NCBI GenBank assembly: GCA_003586115.2
Contig: QVOM02000034.1
Span: 131,971,936 to 132,035,935 of the forward strand
Reading direction: 5' to 3'
Source of the DNA: Salvator merianae
Lineage: Eukaryota > Chordata > Lepidosauria > Squamata > Teiidae
DNA length: 64,000 nucleotides
The stretch's first letter is position 1. Every line of letters starts with the position of its first letter. The notes below the pieces were generated by a model. The model ran no database searches. It saw nothing but the letters and a program-made list of their open reading frames with translations, and had not been told where the DNA came from. Positions 26,132-38,600 of the stretch are shown piece by piece. The position numbers and the translations under genes were made by a program.

Positions 26132-26229
26132 AACCAGAGGGGGCACTGCCTGAAGGCATAAGCCTTAAAAACTGCAGGAATAATTCTGGTTTTGCACACT
26201 GTCTTTTTTCCCTCAGTGCCTGTTCCTAA

Positions 26230-26601
26230 ATAATGCCTGCTGGAACAAGACACTCCGTGGAGCCCCCCCCCCCCGACGGAACGCACCGAACTTCTCCAGC
26301 ATCCCCAAATTGCGCGCGCCGCCAGCCAGCCAGCGAGTGCAATCCAGGTCCAGCCCACCCCGGCTGTGGCTTTTTCAATCGCCCGCCAAGCTCCACCCGG
26401 GACGGCGGCCATTGCTTGGTCTGCCCATCCCACCACTCCGCCTTCCTCCGCCAACGCCCCCCGCGTTGCGTTCTTAGGCGCCACCGCGGCTGCTGCTTCC
26501 TCGGCTCCAGCCTGGGTCCTCGCTGCACTCCGCTTTGCTTTGGGCCTCTGTGACGAGCGTCAGGCGCTGTCGTCGAGCTGCTGCTCCGCTAGTCCGTTAT
26601 C
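26230..26601 (+). promoter_or_regulatory. PRDX6 CpG-rich promoter and 5'UTR
   Basis: GC- and CpG-dense stretch without a TATA box that runs into the PRDX6 start codon and on past exon 1 to about 26860. Near the ATG is the split palindrome TGACGAGCGTCA (26551-26562), two CRE/ATF-type half sites facing each other. It is only a near match to the antioxidant response element known from mammalian PRDX6 promoters. Open frames on both strands here reflect GC content. Confidence 0.6.
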
Positions 26602-26693
26602 ATGCCGGGCCTGCTGCTGGGAGATGAGGCGCCGAACTTCCAGGCGGATACCACCCACGGACCCATCCGTTTCCACGAGTTCCTGGGAGACGC
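26602..26693 (+). CDS. PRDX6: PRDX6 coding exon 1
   Basis: 92 nt from ATG to GTGAGT. It encodes [18 protein letters not shown], then [12 protein letters not shown], plus GC of a split codon. One Gly fewer than human near the start. With the A opening exon 2 the split codon is GCA (Ala) where mammals have Ser. Confidence 0.97.
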
Positions 26694-29600
26694 GTGAGTA
26701 TCGCCTACCGCTGTGATACGGCCGCGGCGCGCGCACGAAGATTAGCTCTTGGCTTGCTGCAGGCTGATTTGCCCCTCTCCGTCCAGAGGGCATTCGCCGA
26801 GGCTGAGGGGCTCCGCGTTCTCATTCCCGCTACCCCGTTAAAAGAGGGCGGCCGGGAAGCTCAAGGATATAAAGAACCCTTCAGTGGGGAGACGCGAACC
26901 TTCATAGTTAGAAATTATAAATGCTTTAAGAATACTATATATATATTACTTTTTTAACATTGTGACCCGCCCTGGGACCTTTTTTATGAAGGGTGGGATA
27001 TAAATTGTAAAATAAAATAAAATGGGAGGCGGGGTGACACCTCCCACCCACCTAATTCGGTAAGGATTCCAGAAGCGAGAAACGAAGAGGCGAGAAGAAT
27101 AAAGAAGCTGCTGGAGGTGGGCTTTTTCTTTCTTGCTAGGGTCTTTCTAAGACGAACTGCCCTGCTTTGAAAAAGAAAATCAGGTAGGCAAAAAAGACTT
27201 TGGAGCCTTCTTTGGCCGCCGCCGCCGCCGCCGCCGCCGCCGCGTACCCACCCCCTGCTATGTGGAAAGGATCCTAATAACTTTACAATTCTAGTAGCGT
27301 TTTACGTTGCTTATTTTATGGATGATCTGGCTTGGAAGATGCATTAAATCAAACAGATGAAGAACTTTCTTTTTCAGAAGCCTCTGTTTGGTTTCATTAA
27401 CTTGTTTTCATTAACCTGAACTTGTTTTCTCTTCCAAGTTGGGTTAAAGCCCTGGAATTGACTGTTTGCTTACAGAGGATCTTTGTGTGACCTGAACAGA
27501 AACTATTTACATAAAAAAACTTCAATGATCAGAAAAGCTATATGTTGATGTATCACAAAAATCTTAATATAATTGCTTTCCCTGTCCTAATTGTTTCCAT
27601 TTTTACTCTGTTCACATGCGCACACCTACATATTTGTGACCGAGCTGTTATACTTTGAAGTCTCAACTTGTTCCAGTGAAACTTCTCCCACAGTTGCTGA
27701 ATTCTAAGTTTGTTCTGGATGGTGCTGCTGTTGCTGCCGCTGAGGGATAAATCAGAATTGCTTGTACCTTCTAGTTAGCACATATGCCTTCCAGTGACAC
27801 CTCACACTAGGTTTAAGATCCCATAGATTTTATGTTGCTCTGGGCTGCCTCATTCCTATGTCACCTTGACTTCACTGATAGCAGTGTCCTTCTTGTTTGG
27901 TGGTGTTGCTGCTGTCACTGACAAATGCAGCATATTTACTGCCCTGGATCAGAATATCCTGCTGGTCTCAAGAATATCAGACTGGGCTGCTGGAATTCGA
28001 CATGCAGGCAGCATAACCAGATTGACCAGAAGCATTTACTGAGACTTGTAGTTTATTTAGAATTGAATCCATTAATCCATTTGAATATATAGAACACAAA
28101 TGTGTAATTTTAGAGACAATGTGTATAGAGACAAGAGAGGTGAGAGATCAAGTGTGGAAGTGTGAGGTTGCTATCCCTTGTGAAGAGTTTCATCCCACAC
28201 ATAAACTTATCTGAAGTGCAACTGTGTTAGGATTCATGGCAAACAAACGTTAGTCATTTGGATAAAAGAGACAATTTGGAATGCACTCTCAGTAACTAAA
28301 AACATTAAGCTTTGTCTATCTTGTAAATCACTACTGGCAGAATAAATAGGCCTTTAGAAAATGCTGATAAATACAGTGGTCAAAGTGTTTCATAATCTAT
28401 ATCCAGTCACCAAAAAAACTACTAGTTTCTTATGAAGGCATGAGAATTTGTACAGCAGACTGCTGTATTTTCGAAGCAAAAAATTGTAACGTGCCTATCT
28501 CATTACAACATTTGAGGAGTTAGTTCCACAGGACACTCTGAAGTTTATTTCTAAGCAAGCATTTGCAGAATTACACTGCTTTTACAGTAACTTGTCTGCT
28601 GCTGGTTACAGTGTCCCTAAGTGGATAGTTTTCCTCAAGATTGTTTACTAAAACAATCAGAATTGTAGATACTAGTCTTTCTTTTTTCAGTCTTGCATGG
28701 TATTTCAGAGGTAATTGTTATAGGGCTTAATGCAGCTTCTAACGTCGTGCNTTCTGACCAGATGAGGTAATTGCGGTCATTCAGCTTTTCAAATTGCTGC
28801 TGTAAAACCGGAGCAGTATGGGCAGCCATTTCCACAAACGGATAGGCTCTTTCTCCCTTCTAACACCGGATTCCTTACTTTAAACAATGCCGCTTCAACT
28901 ACTTAACACAGTCTCTTTTCTTCTTGAGACGGATTATTTGTCTTCAGACTAACAAGCATATGAGCTATCACACAGGTCTGCCTCACAGTCACCGCAAAAC
29001 TGGGCCCATAACCTGACAGAGAGTATATAGCGGAATTTGGCCTGAAGTCAGATCACTAGTTAAGCTCAGCTATTAGTCAGATAGACAAATAAATCTAGAG
29101 ACTAGATACTTTCATTTAATAAACTTTATTTACAGTTATCTACAGAGAGAGAAAAACTCTCATATTCCTTCTACCTCACTAGTCAAACAAGTACTAATGG
29201 GTTTTCTTATACAGCACACACACAAGACATGAACATTCCAAATGACGTCATCAACTGTCAGCTAGAGTTATGTAAACAACATCATAAATCTCTTAGCCAA
29301 GAAATGCTGACTCATTGTGACTCTTTGTTCCTGACTTAACTCTTTCAATACTTGACAGATACTAGTCTTTCTTTTTTCAGTCTTGCATGGTATTTCAGAG
29401 GTAATTGTTATAGGGCTTCATGCAGCTTCTAACGTCGTGCAACTGTTAGAAGATAGAGAGACAACACCAAGGCCGTGTCCTATTACAATTCTAGATACAA
29501 AAAGATTCTGAAAGAAAATAGGCTAAAAAGATAACTGTTTGAACCAACTGTTGTGGAAGACAGTTCCCACAACACTGGTGTCAGCAAGTAACAAATGCAT

Positions 29601-32600
29601 CTGTTGGGGGGGGAGGGGGAATCTTTGCCCTTTTCACCCTTTGTTACTGTAGCAGAAAATTAAGCAACCTTAACCTTTCTAAGTTTCTCTAATTTTTGGG
29701 ACATTGGCTTTTCTTAGCTATTCGTTTCTAATTTATTTATTTATTTATTTGCATTTTTATCCCACCCTCAGGGCAGGTTACAGCAGTAATCCCACCCTAA
29801 AGGTCTCAGGGCAGGTTACAGCAGTAAAAAACAGAATGTAAAAGGCACACAATAAAGCAGTAGCCGTGCCTGAAAGTGTTTTAAAAAACAAATAAGGTGA
29901 GTGTGAGAAATAATAAGACTCTTAGGCAAGGATTAAAACTTTCATGATGCCAGCAACTGCAGCTGAGGCCCCAGGTTATATTTATACTACAGCACACCAT
30001 TGGCGGATCAAACTCTTCTTGAAATTACTGAAAGTGTTTCATCTACAAATGCAATATTGTGGTTTTGACAGCTTTGCATATCTCAAGCATTTTATCAGTG
30101 TACACAATTTAGTTAATTTTTTCATAGTATGTGGCAATCTAAACATAATGTCTCAGTTAGCCATAATTTCCAGGTTCAGTTGGATTGGGCAACTATGAAT
30201 AATGTAGGATCTGATTTATTTACAGTTTAAGAAATCTACCTGTTCTAGAGCTTGTAAGAATAATCTGCTGCATTATGTACAATACAGAGTGTAGTTTTCT
30301 CCAAAAAATGTTGCTATACAAACATTTCCATATTCAGTGTTCAACTTCTTTTTCATCATATATTGCTGAGTAAACTGGCTCAGAAAACATTTGCTGCTGT
30401 TTTGTATACTTTATATATTCTCTGGTTTCTCTTCAGATTTCTGAAATCTTTCACCTTTTGTATAGTCAAGAAATAAGGTGGGGTTCCAATAGTTAAGCAT
30501 TAAAATCCATTTCAGAGGTAGTCTGCTGACATGTGGCAGTCAGAAGAGCAACAGGTGGATTGCTTTTGCTTGGTACAGATTATGGAGACCTAGTAGCCTA
30601 TGCAGAATAACCCACAGTACAGTATTCAAGAGTTCACTGCTGAGAAGATACGCTGCTGCCTGCTGCTGCCCATTGCAGCTGGTGAGGCAGCTGGTCAAGG
30701 CAGCTATAAGGAAATGTTACCAGAACTAAAATCAGATAGAGATGCTGGTAGAGATGCTGTAAGGCTGCATTTCTAGGCCAACTCCAGATGAAAATTGATG
30801 CCACTGAACCCAGTGGGTTATGCGCACATTAACCAATCCTGGATGAAGGACAAAGGCTGAGCAGACTGAGTTCAAGGCTACTGGGTGTGGTGGGACATTG
30901 TTGACTTTATGCGCTGGATGCCTCTGGGCAAATGAAAGGCTTCAATACATGCGCTGTGATCTAAAGTACAATATAATTCTCTTGTTGGTTTGGCTGTTTT
31001 ACCCTTTGTAAAATACTGTAATTTTAAGCCACCTGCCAGGAGTTAACTCTTAGGGTTTCCAAAACTATTGGGTCACATATGTCAATGGCTTCTGCTGCTT
31101 CCAAGACTACCTTTTCCTGTTGCTAAGACTTGCATGTGACACCCATACTGTTGCAAGAATACCCAGCTAATGCAAGTTCTTCAATTCTGTCTTGTCTTTA
31201 CTTGCAGGAAGAAATAGAGAGAAGTCCTGTTCTAAGGGAAGAGGACATTATTATGTCATATTGTATCATTTTATTTATAACCAGTCTTTTCAAAATGCTT
31301 GAGGCAGTGTACAACAGTATAAAATACATGTAGTTGCAAAAACAATAGAAAATCATGAAGATAATACCAAAACTGTGGAACAGAAAATTGTAATTATATA
31401 TAAAGCAGCAAAGCTCCACTCCTCCCATGCAGAGTTTCCAGGCCTTGTTTGTTCTCTTGCCCTAGGCAGGCAGTTTTCTGTAGAGCTGAATACCTGCAGC
31501 AGGTGCATTTGGAGCAATATGCTACTGTACCTCTTAGCTTCACATGACATGGAAATGATGAGAAGGATCAGGGCACAAAAGACTGCAGTGTTTATCATTT
31601 CCCCTTCCTGCCACACTGGAGAAACTGCTTGTCCCAGATAGAATCCTCCCACAAGGTGTCAGTTGGAGGACATTGAAACTAATGTGTTTTTCTTTAAAAA
31701 AGCAAGTGGAAATTAATCAAATATTAAGAGAGTAACATGGGATACATAAGTTCCCAAGGGATCATGGTTCTATAGACCTTGGTTACTAGTGCTGCTTCTT
31801 AAAGAGAGAGGAGGGGACAAAGTATGGAAATTACATGGCTTTTCTGTTTACTGGTTATCCTATTCTTTCAATGTAATTTTGGCCTTCCTGTCACCCTTAC
31901 ATGGACTATGGCCCTTTCAGCACTGAACCTTATTCTGGATTATATCCTGGAATAGGGGCCTGCTGTAATCAGCACTAGCAGGCGGACAGCAGGCCTGTAT
32001 TTCAGGATATAATTCAGAATAAGACCCAATGCAGAAAGAGCCCATGACTGCAAGAAAAACCTAACTTCATATAAATTCAGTAGTTCTTGGACTTCTTTGG
32101 AACACTTTCAGTGTAGTAATTTTTTAAAAAATGGTTTGTACAGCTGTGTATAAGCATACAGTTATTTCATGGTAGAATTTGCAGCATGTTCTTGTCAGTT
32201 AGCCCTACTTCTTATAGGAGCAGAGAGTGCATTCCATGAAAATGAGAGGGAATGAGTTTTATAGTGAAGGTTGCACTCACAGCAACAGTGAGATTAGCTG
32301 CCTGAAATGGCAGCAAATCCTTGCAGTATTGAAATTAGCTATACTGCCAAATTTGAGATTAAGCATTGCTGACCCTTAGTTACACTGCAAGAGCAAAGTT
32401 GGTGTTTTGATCAAAGCACAACAAAAGGATAGATATCATTGCACAAAACTTTAGTTTGTGGTATATAACACTCGAAAAAATTTAGAAATGTAGGGAAACC
32501 AGTTTTGAGAGGTAGAGATAGAATTTGCTGTTAGTAAAGGAGCCATTTAAATGACTAAGGATGAATGCCAAAGTAAAAACACAAAAGCCAAAGGACAGAA

Positions 32601-35600
32601 TTTGCTTGATTTTAACTAATACAAAGAGAACAGTATAATTGATCAGTCTAATGAAGGTATTTGAAATTTTGTTATCAGGTTTTAGTGCTATGTGCTCAGC
32701 AATAATTTTTTTCTCCCCTTCCCAGATGGGGTATCTTGTTTTCTCATCCACGGGATTTTACTCCAGTGTGTACGACGGAGCTTGGCCGAGCAGCAAAACT
32801 GGCACCTGAATTTGCCAAGCGTAATATTAAAATGATAGCCCTCTCAATTGATGATGTGAAAGATCACCTCGCTTGGAGCAAGGTATTGTGGGGTGAAGCA
32901 GGGGCACTAAAAAACTGAAGTCATGAAAGACTCATAAGCCAGGCTCTCTTAGTAAACCACGGGGAATCACTGTGACATTCTGGCTCTACAATTTCCTTAT
33001 ATCTCTGGTATTTGAAGTCTCTGCTTTCATTTTAGTTTGATCACATTTTAGCATTAGCCTCTTAACTTGGACTTGTGGCATAAATTAGTTCAATACATAA
33101 TGGTTTGAAACAGGAATATTTTCATAGTTTAACTGCAGTTTGTAAACATGAGCATGTTTTGTTTGGTCAAAAGAAAGCTTCAAATATCCTTTTAGCTGTG
33201 CTGAAAGAGAAGCCCAAAACTTGCTGTGGCTTGTCCTTTTAACATAAAACCCAGTCAGGGAGCTTTGTTAGCTTAAGAATCACATGCCTTCATGAGAAAC
33301 TGGTAGGGGTGGGGAGCATCACATGGCAGTGGTGAATGAAGCAAGAGGCAAAAAGTAGATGGTGCCAGAAAGAGAAAACAGAAGCAACTCTTAAACTATG
33401 GTACAAAGGTATGTTCTAGCTGTGAAAAGCCATAGTGTCGCACACATTCTTTTCTCTGCCTCGATCCAATCAAGCAGTGAAATCCATCAGCCACAGGCAG
33501 ATCACTCATGCAGTGTGCAGGTTGGAGAGTCCTAGTGATTAAATACAGTTGCCTGGAAGACTGAATTCTGGCTGCGGTCCTGGAGCTCCACCCCTTCTCA
33601 GCATTAAACCGTGTTTATTTTTGGATTGACTTTGATTTTTAAATCACTTCACAGGTTTTGTGTTCTTGAGTGCTTTCTAAATCTTCATGCATTGGCTAGA
33701 TTTTTTGTAGGGTGTTTTGTAAGTGATTGTAGGATTTGTTGGCCCTTTATAAACACAACTGCTATGTATAAATGTAGTCCATGTTCATTTGATGTAAATG
33801 AAAAAGTTGTATCAGCAATGCTTAGTCAGCTTTGCTTAGTATAACTCCCAAACAGAGACTGACTGACTGTGTAACATTAATGTAACAATTTGGCTTAACT
33901 CAGGTATGAGATAGTTCATAAGTAACATCAAACTCTGATTTTGCATGGATGTGGATGAGCCTTAGCAAGATGTTTGTGCCTTGTGTACTTCCCGTCTTAT
34001 TTTCCTCCACAGTTGAGAAGATGCCTTTTGCCTGAATTGCTTCCAGTTTCAGAAAATCTGTGATTAGAATTATACTCTGATTTTGGTTTAAAGCAGTGTA
34101 AAGGCACAAGCCAACTTTGAACCTTGGAATATGAAGTCAGCATATTTAATCATTGATATAACCCAGTATTTCTTGATTATAAATCCATGTAGTGATGAAG
34201 TATTTGCAGTTACATAAAATGGAACACTGGCATAATTGTTCATATTTGAACACTCAGCTCCAGTGTGAACACTCAACTCCACATAAAATCTCTACTGTAT
34301 TCAAAGGTGGCCAATTTGATTAGTTGTTGTTTACACACTACAAGTTGTTGAGGAATTGGAAGATGGTAGCTAGTGTGCATATTCAGTGTGCATAATTTCC
34401 ATTTTCCTTTTATGTCCTTTAATTTAAATATTATTATAAACTGCTTTTATATCTGAAGTTATCCATCACAGTTAATATGTAGACTTAACGGTTCAGCTGC
34501 AAACGAACAATGTATGAACTCTGGTTTGATTCCTTAACATATTTGTTGCCGTTTGTCAAACATTTCTTTACAGTCATCTCTTTACGGTTAGAAATCTCTT
34601 TCCCTTAAAAGAGTGGTTCAGCAAAGATCACACAACAATCTTTCTAGTGTTCTATTTTTATTATTTTGCTGTTGTAGTTTAAAAAAATCTATATTATAGA
34701 TTTCTAATAATTCAACGCTGTTCTTGTTTAATTCTTATATTTTGGCTTCTTTACAGTCCCATCTACTTTTTAATATAAAGCATTACATGAAGGAGTCTTA
34801 CCATGCAATTTGTAGTGTGCAGCATGTACAATGTGAAGATAGTATAAATTGTATGTCATCGAAAGGAAATTAAAAAATTTTAAAAGATAGTAGGGATTAG
34901 CAGTGTTTTCTTTGGAATCCCTACAGGGTAATCTTCACCATACTTCTTTAATATCACTGAAGATAATGGAACTTATTTCTGAGTAAACAGTTAGGTTTAC
35001 AGTGGTAGCATTTGTTTGTTTTTTATTGCTACCAAACACAAATATCAGGGACCCCCGAATGTCTTGGCTGGCTAGCGACTCACGGGTGCCACTTGGCAGC
35101 CATTTCTTCTTCTCATCCTCCCAACCTCATCCACTAGCAAACATAAAGGAAAGAGAAAAGGATTTCTTTTGCTGGTTTTGCATTTCAAAGGAGCACAGTT
35201 TTCTTGATTTGTCCAAACTGTATTATGAGTGAAATCTTGGGAGGGAAAGATACTTCTGTTATCTTGTTTGGATAAAACTGGGAATTGTGAATCTGGATTC
35301 GTCCACTCTATTTACTTAGTTTTCTGCTTATTGCATGCTGTATTCTTTAAACAATGCATTTAAAGTTTGAATACTTTTATACATTAATTAAGATAAATTT
35401 GTGAGGATCAATTGATTTTAAAATATTCTACTCTTTTGGTTGAAAAAATGTTTTCTATTTAACAGGTTAAATGGGTTAGAGTTTGGGCATAAATGGTGCC
35501 ATACAAGAAGCATTAGTTGCCAGGCTAAAGTAATGTAAGAAGAAGCTGGTAATAAAGGTTGTAGAAACTGAGAATAACTTCCTTGTTACTGACCAAATAG

Positions 35601-38600
35601 AACAGCTATTCTTTCTTGGATCTTGTTACACTGGTAGTTATATAGTCTTCCAGTAACTAGAAATAGTTACTTTAAGTGAAAAGAAAACTGTTGTCGAAGG
35701 TAAAAACCGATGTCTTATTTGCAGTAAATAGACATATGCTGCTTCCTAAGAAAATGTCAAACACCTATGGTGGAGTTTTATTAAGTTCAATTAATGCCAA
35801 AATAGTCAACAAGCTTGCATTTGAAATCTTACTCATCTGCAGTTTTAATTTTTCTCATGATATATTGCTGCTGCTTTAAAATAATAATCAGTGTTCCAAA
35901 GTGCAAAAATATGCTTTAAATGCTCAGCTGGAAGATGAGATGATGATACAATAAAATTCACATTTAATAATGGAAGATGTAGAATCAATAAAGCCTGGGT
36001 GTCCTCAGAAGAGTTATTAAGTGAATGGTAGTATTATGTGGACAGTGGAACATCAACAAACACATGTATCAAAATATGCTCTGAGACTGTAAAGTAGCTG
36101 GTTTAAAAGATTATTCAATTAAAAAGCTCTTTAAAACCTTTAAAATAGTTTATTTCCCTCTTCAGGCTGAAGATGTGCTTATTCTTTAAAATGTATGTAT
36201 AAAGTTTAGGGGAAGAAGGAAAACTACATGATCCAGAAGAAGAAAGTATTTTATGGTCACTTAAATTATCTTTTATTGTTTCCCAAACTTTCCTTTGTCA
36301 GTTTTTGTTGCCTTTGATGCCCCATCTTTTAAGTGGGGCAGAAATTTTGGATAGTTGCTCAGTGCAGCTACACTCAGAAGGGAGTGGAGTCAACTTGTGA
36401 GCCTTCATCCATGCAGTGCAGCCTGTGATTCATCCTACAGAGGAAATTGGTCATTAGAGAGGATACTGATGAAAACATTATCTAAATAGATTTTGAAACT
36501 TATTTTAAAATATCTGTAGTAATAGATATCCAGTTATTACCAAAGCCTTCTAAGAGTTTGGGAGATTATAATCAGATACTTACACTTGGAGTGAACCAAG
36601 TTTTCTTAACTCTGTTTGTAAGTTTGAGTTTCACTTGAGGAAGGAATTCCAAGTTTTTTATTAGCACCTGAGTCTTGCATACCTGTAGGAAAAATGAAGT
36701 GTTTTAATCTTATCCCTATACAAACAGGTAGCATGTATTTACTTGGAGTACTTGAGACAGCTAGGAAAGAGTCCAAAAGTTCAACCTGCTTACCTTTCAG
36801 ATCTTATTAATTTAATTTGTATTTCTATCCTGCCATATAGTCTAAGGTCTCATGGCAAGTCACAATAAAACCAATCATATTAAAATAACTTCTAAACTTG
36901 CTGCCAAGAAGTGCCCTTGTGATCATTAACTTGAAACAGCAGCCCTGACTTATAAACTCTGTCATTTCATGCTGCAGATTCCAAACCACAGAGATCATTG
37001 TAGAAATACATCCTGAGGGTACCCAACATGTGGTCCACTTCATGAAGCTCTGGTTAATCATGACATGCAAACTTAACCATTCGGTTACTGTCTGCCAAGA
37101 GTGGTGACTATTTTGTACCTGCATGGTTTTAATGCAAATAGATGGAGAAATTATTGTTGCAAGCTGCAGGGGAGTTTTTATTTATTACATTTATCACTGC
37201 ATATATATTTCATATCAATGTACAATTATACCAACCTGATTTGCTGCTAGCTGTGAACCTTGACATATTACTATTAATTTATCTTGTTTTTTTAGGATAT
37301 CAATGCCTACAATGGTGATGAGCCAACAGACAAACTTCCATTTCCAATAATTGCTGATTCAAACCGGGATCTTGCAGTTCAGCTGGGCATGCTGGATCCA
37401 GATGAGAGAGACAAAGATGGTATCCCTTTGACTGCTCGTGTTGTAAGTAGTTTATCAGATCTTCCATCTTTATTTTATAATAAGTACTCACAGGAATGGG
37501 CAACCTTTTTCTGTCTGAGGTGGGAAGGCAGTTTTCACACATTCCAACAGTTTTCACTCCTGTCTACCTTTAGTTGGGATTGGGATTTTCGGGCAGGAGG
37601 CTTCAACTTGCTTCTCTATGCCCCCCCCAGTGTTGAAAAGAACTTTGTACAACAGCAGAAGAACTGCAGTCTCGGCTAGTTTGGGAGTTCTGCCTCTTTC
37701 CAAAAGCTCCCAATTCAACTGCCAGCAGAGGGTCAGTCACTACCCCATTGCCTAGCTAATGGATGAGCACTGTAGCAGTGAACAAGATTTTATGGGATTC
37801 TCAAGAGCTTGGTAAACAATCTAGTGCCCGTGGGTTCATAGGTGCACTCTTAAAGGATGATCATAATTTACTGGAGTAATGCAAGATGGCAAAGCATGTA
37901 AAACATCTAGATTGAAATTCATTACAAGGTAACTGAATTGACTAATCTGTGGACAAATGATAGCCTGTGCCCTGCCTTGGATCAAGTGATCGTGGTCATT
38001 GATCTCGGTACATAAAACAGAAATCGGCTACTCTGTGTGTTGCAAGGATACTGAAGGAAAATTGTTTACCTAGAATTTTGGGAATGGAACAGTCGCTAAT
38101 TTTTTAAAAAAGATTTTACCTTGAATATAAAGCTTATAGAGCAGATTATATTGGGGAGGGAAAAGAGCAAAAAATCTCCAGCTTTTGCTGGTAGTTAAGT
38201 TTCATTTTAGCCCAACAAACCAGGCACAGTGAGTTAATGGATACAGCTTCTCTTAGTTTAAAGCAGTAATGGTAAAGAATCACTCATCGGGACAGCCATT
38301 GAACTGGAAATGATGGATGAGGCAGGGGGACACTACAGTTGTTTGCATTTGAAACCTATGAAATCAGTTCTGATCTTTTAGTGTCTGCCTGTGATCAGCT
38401 GTACTGAAATAGGATTTCCAGAGTAGTAGTACTGGGAAGGAACTGATATGAAGAGTATAGTTTGCAAAAGCATAGGTCCTGTGACATGAATTTCTGCTTC
38501 TCATTCTTAGGCTTTGCTTTACAGGTATTTGTTTTCGGTCCTGACAAGAAGCTGAAACTCTCTATCCTGTATCCAGCAACCACAGGCAGAAACTTTGATG

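Larger units (their letters stand above)
26694..32725 (+). other. PRDX6 intron 1
   Basis: 6.0-kb intron. It holds a LINE 3' tip (26955-27030), a CCG repeat (27211-27243), the copia LTR with duplicated flank (28667-29440), two minus-strand LINE tips (29727-29900, 31270-31360) and a foldback MITE (31909-32043). Other open frames are short and without motifs. Confidence 0.6.

Noticed and set aside
26549..26560. Canonical antioxidant response element
   Set aside because: GTGACGAGCG lacks the final GC of RTGACNNNGC, so it is only a near match.
26233..26793. Several 77-163-codon open frames around PRDX6 exon 1
   Set aside because: They arise from high GC content with few stops; only the PRDX6 exon frame is conserved.
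28635..28835. 66-codon minus-strand open frame with X
   Set aside because: It crosses the N at 28751 and fuses the copia gag start to host flank, so only 28835-28752 is meaningful.
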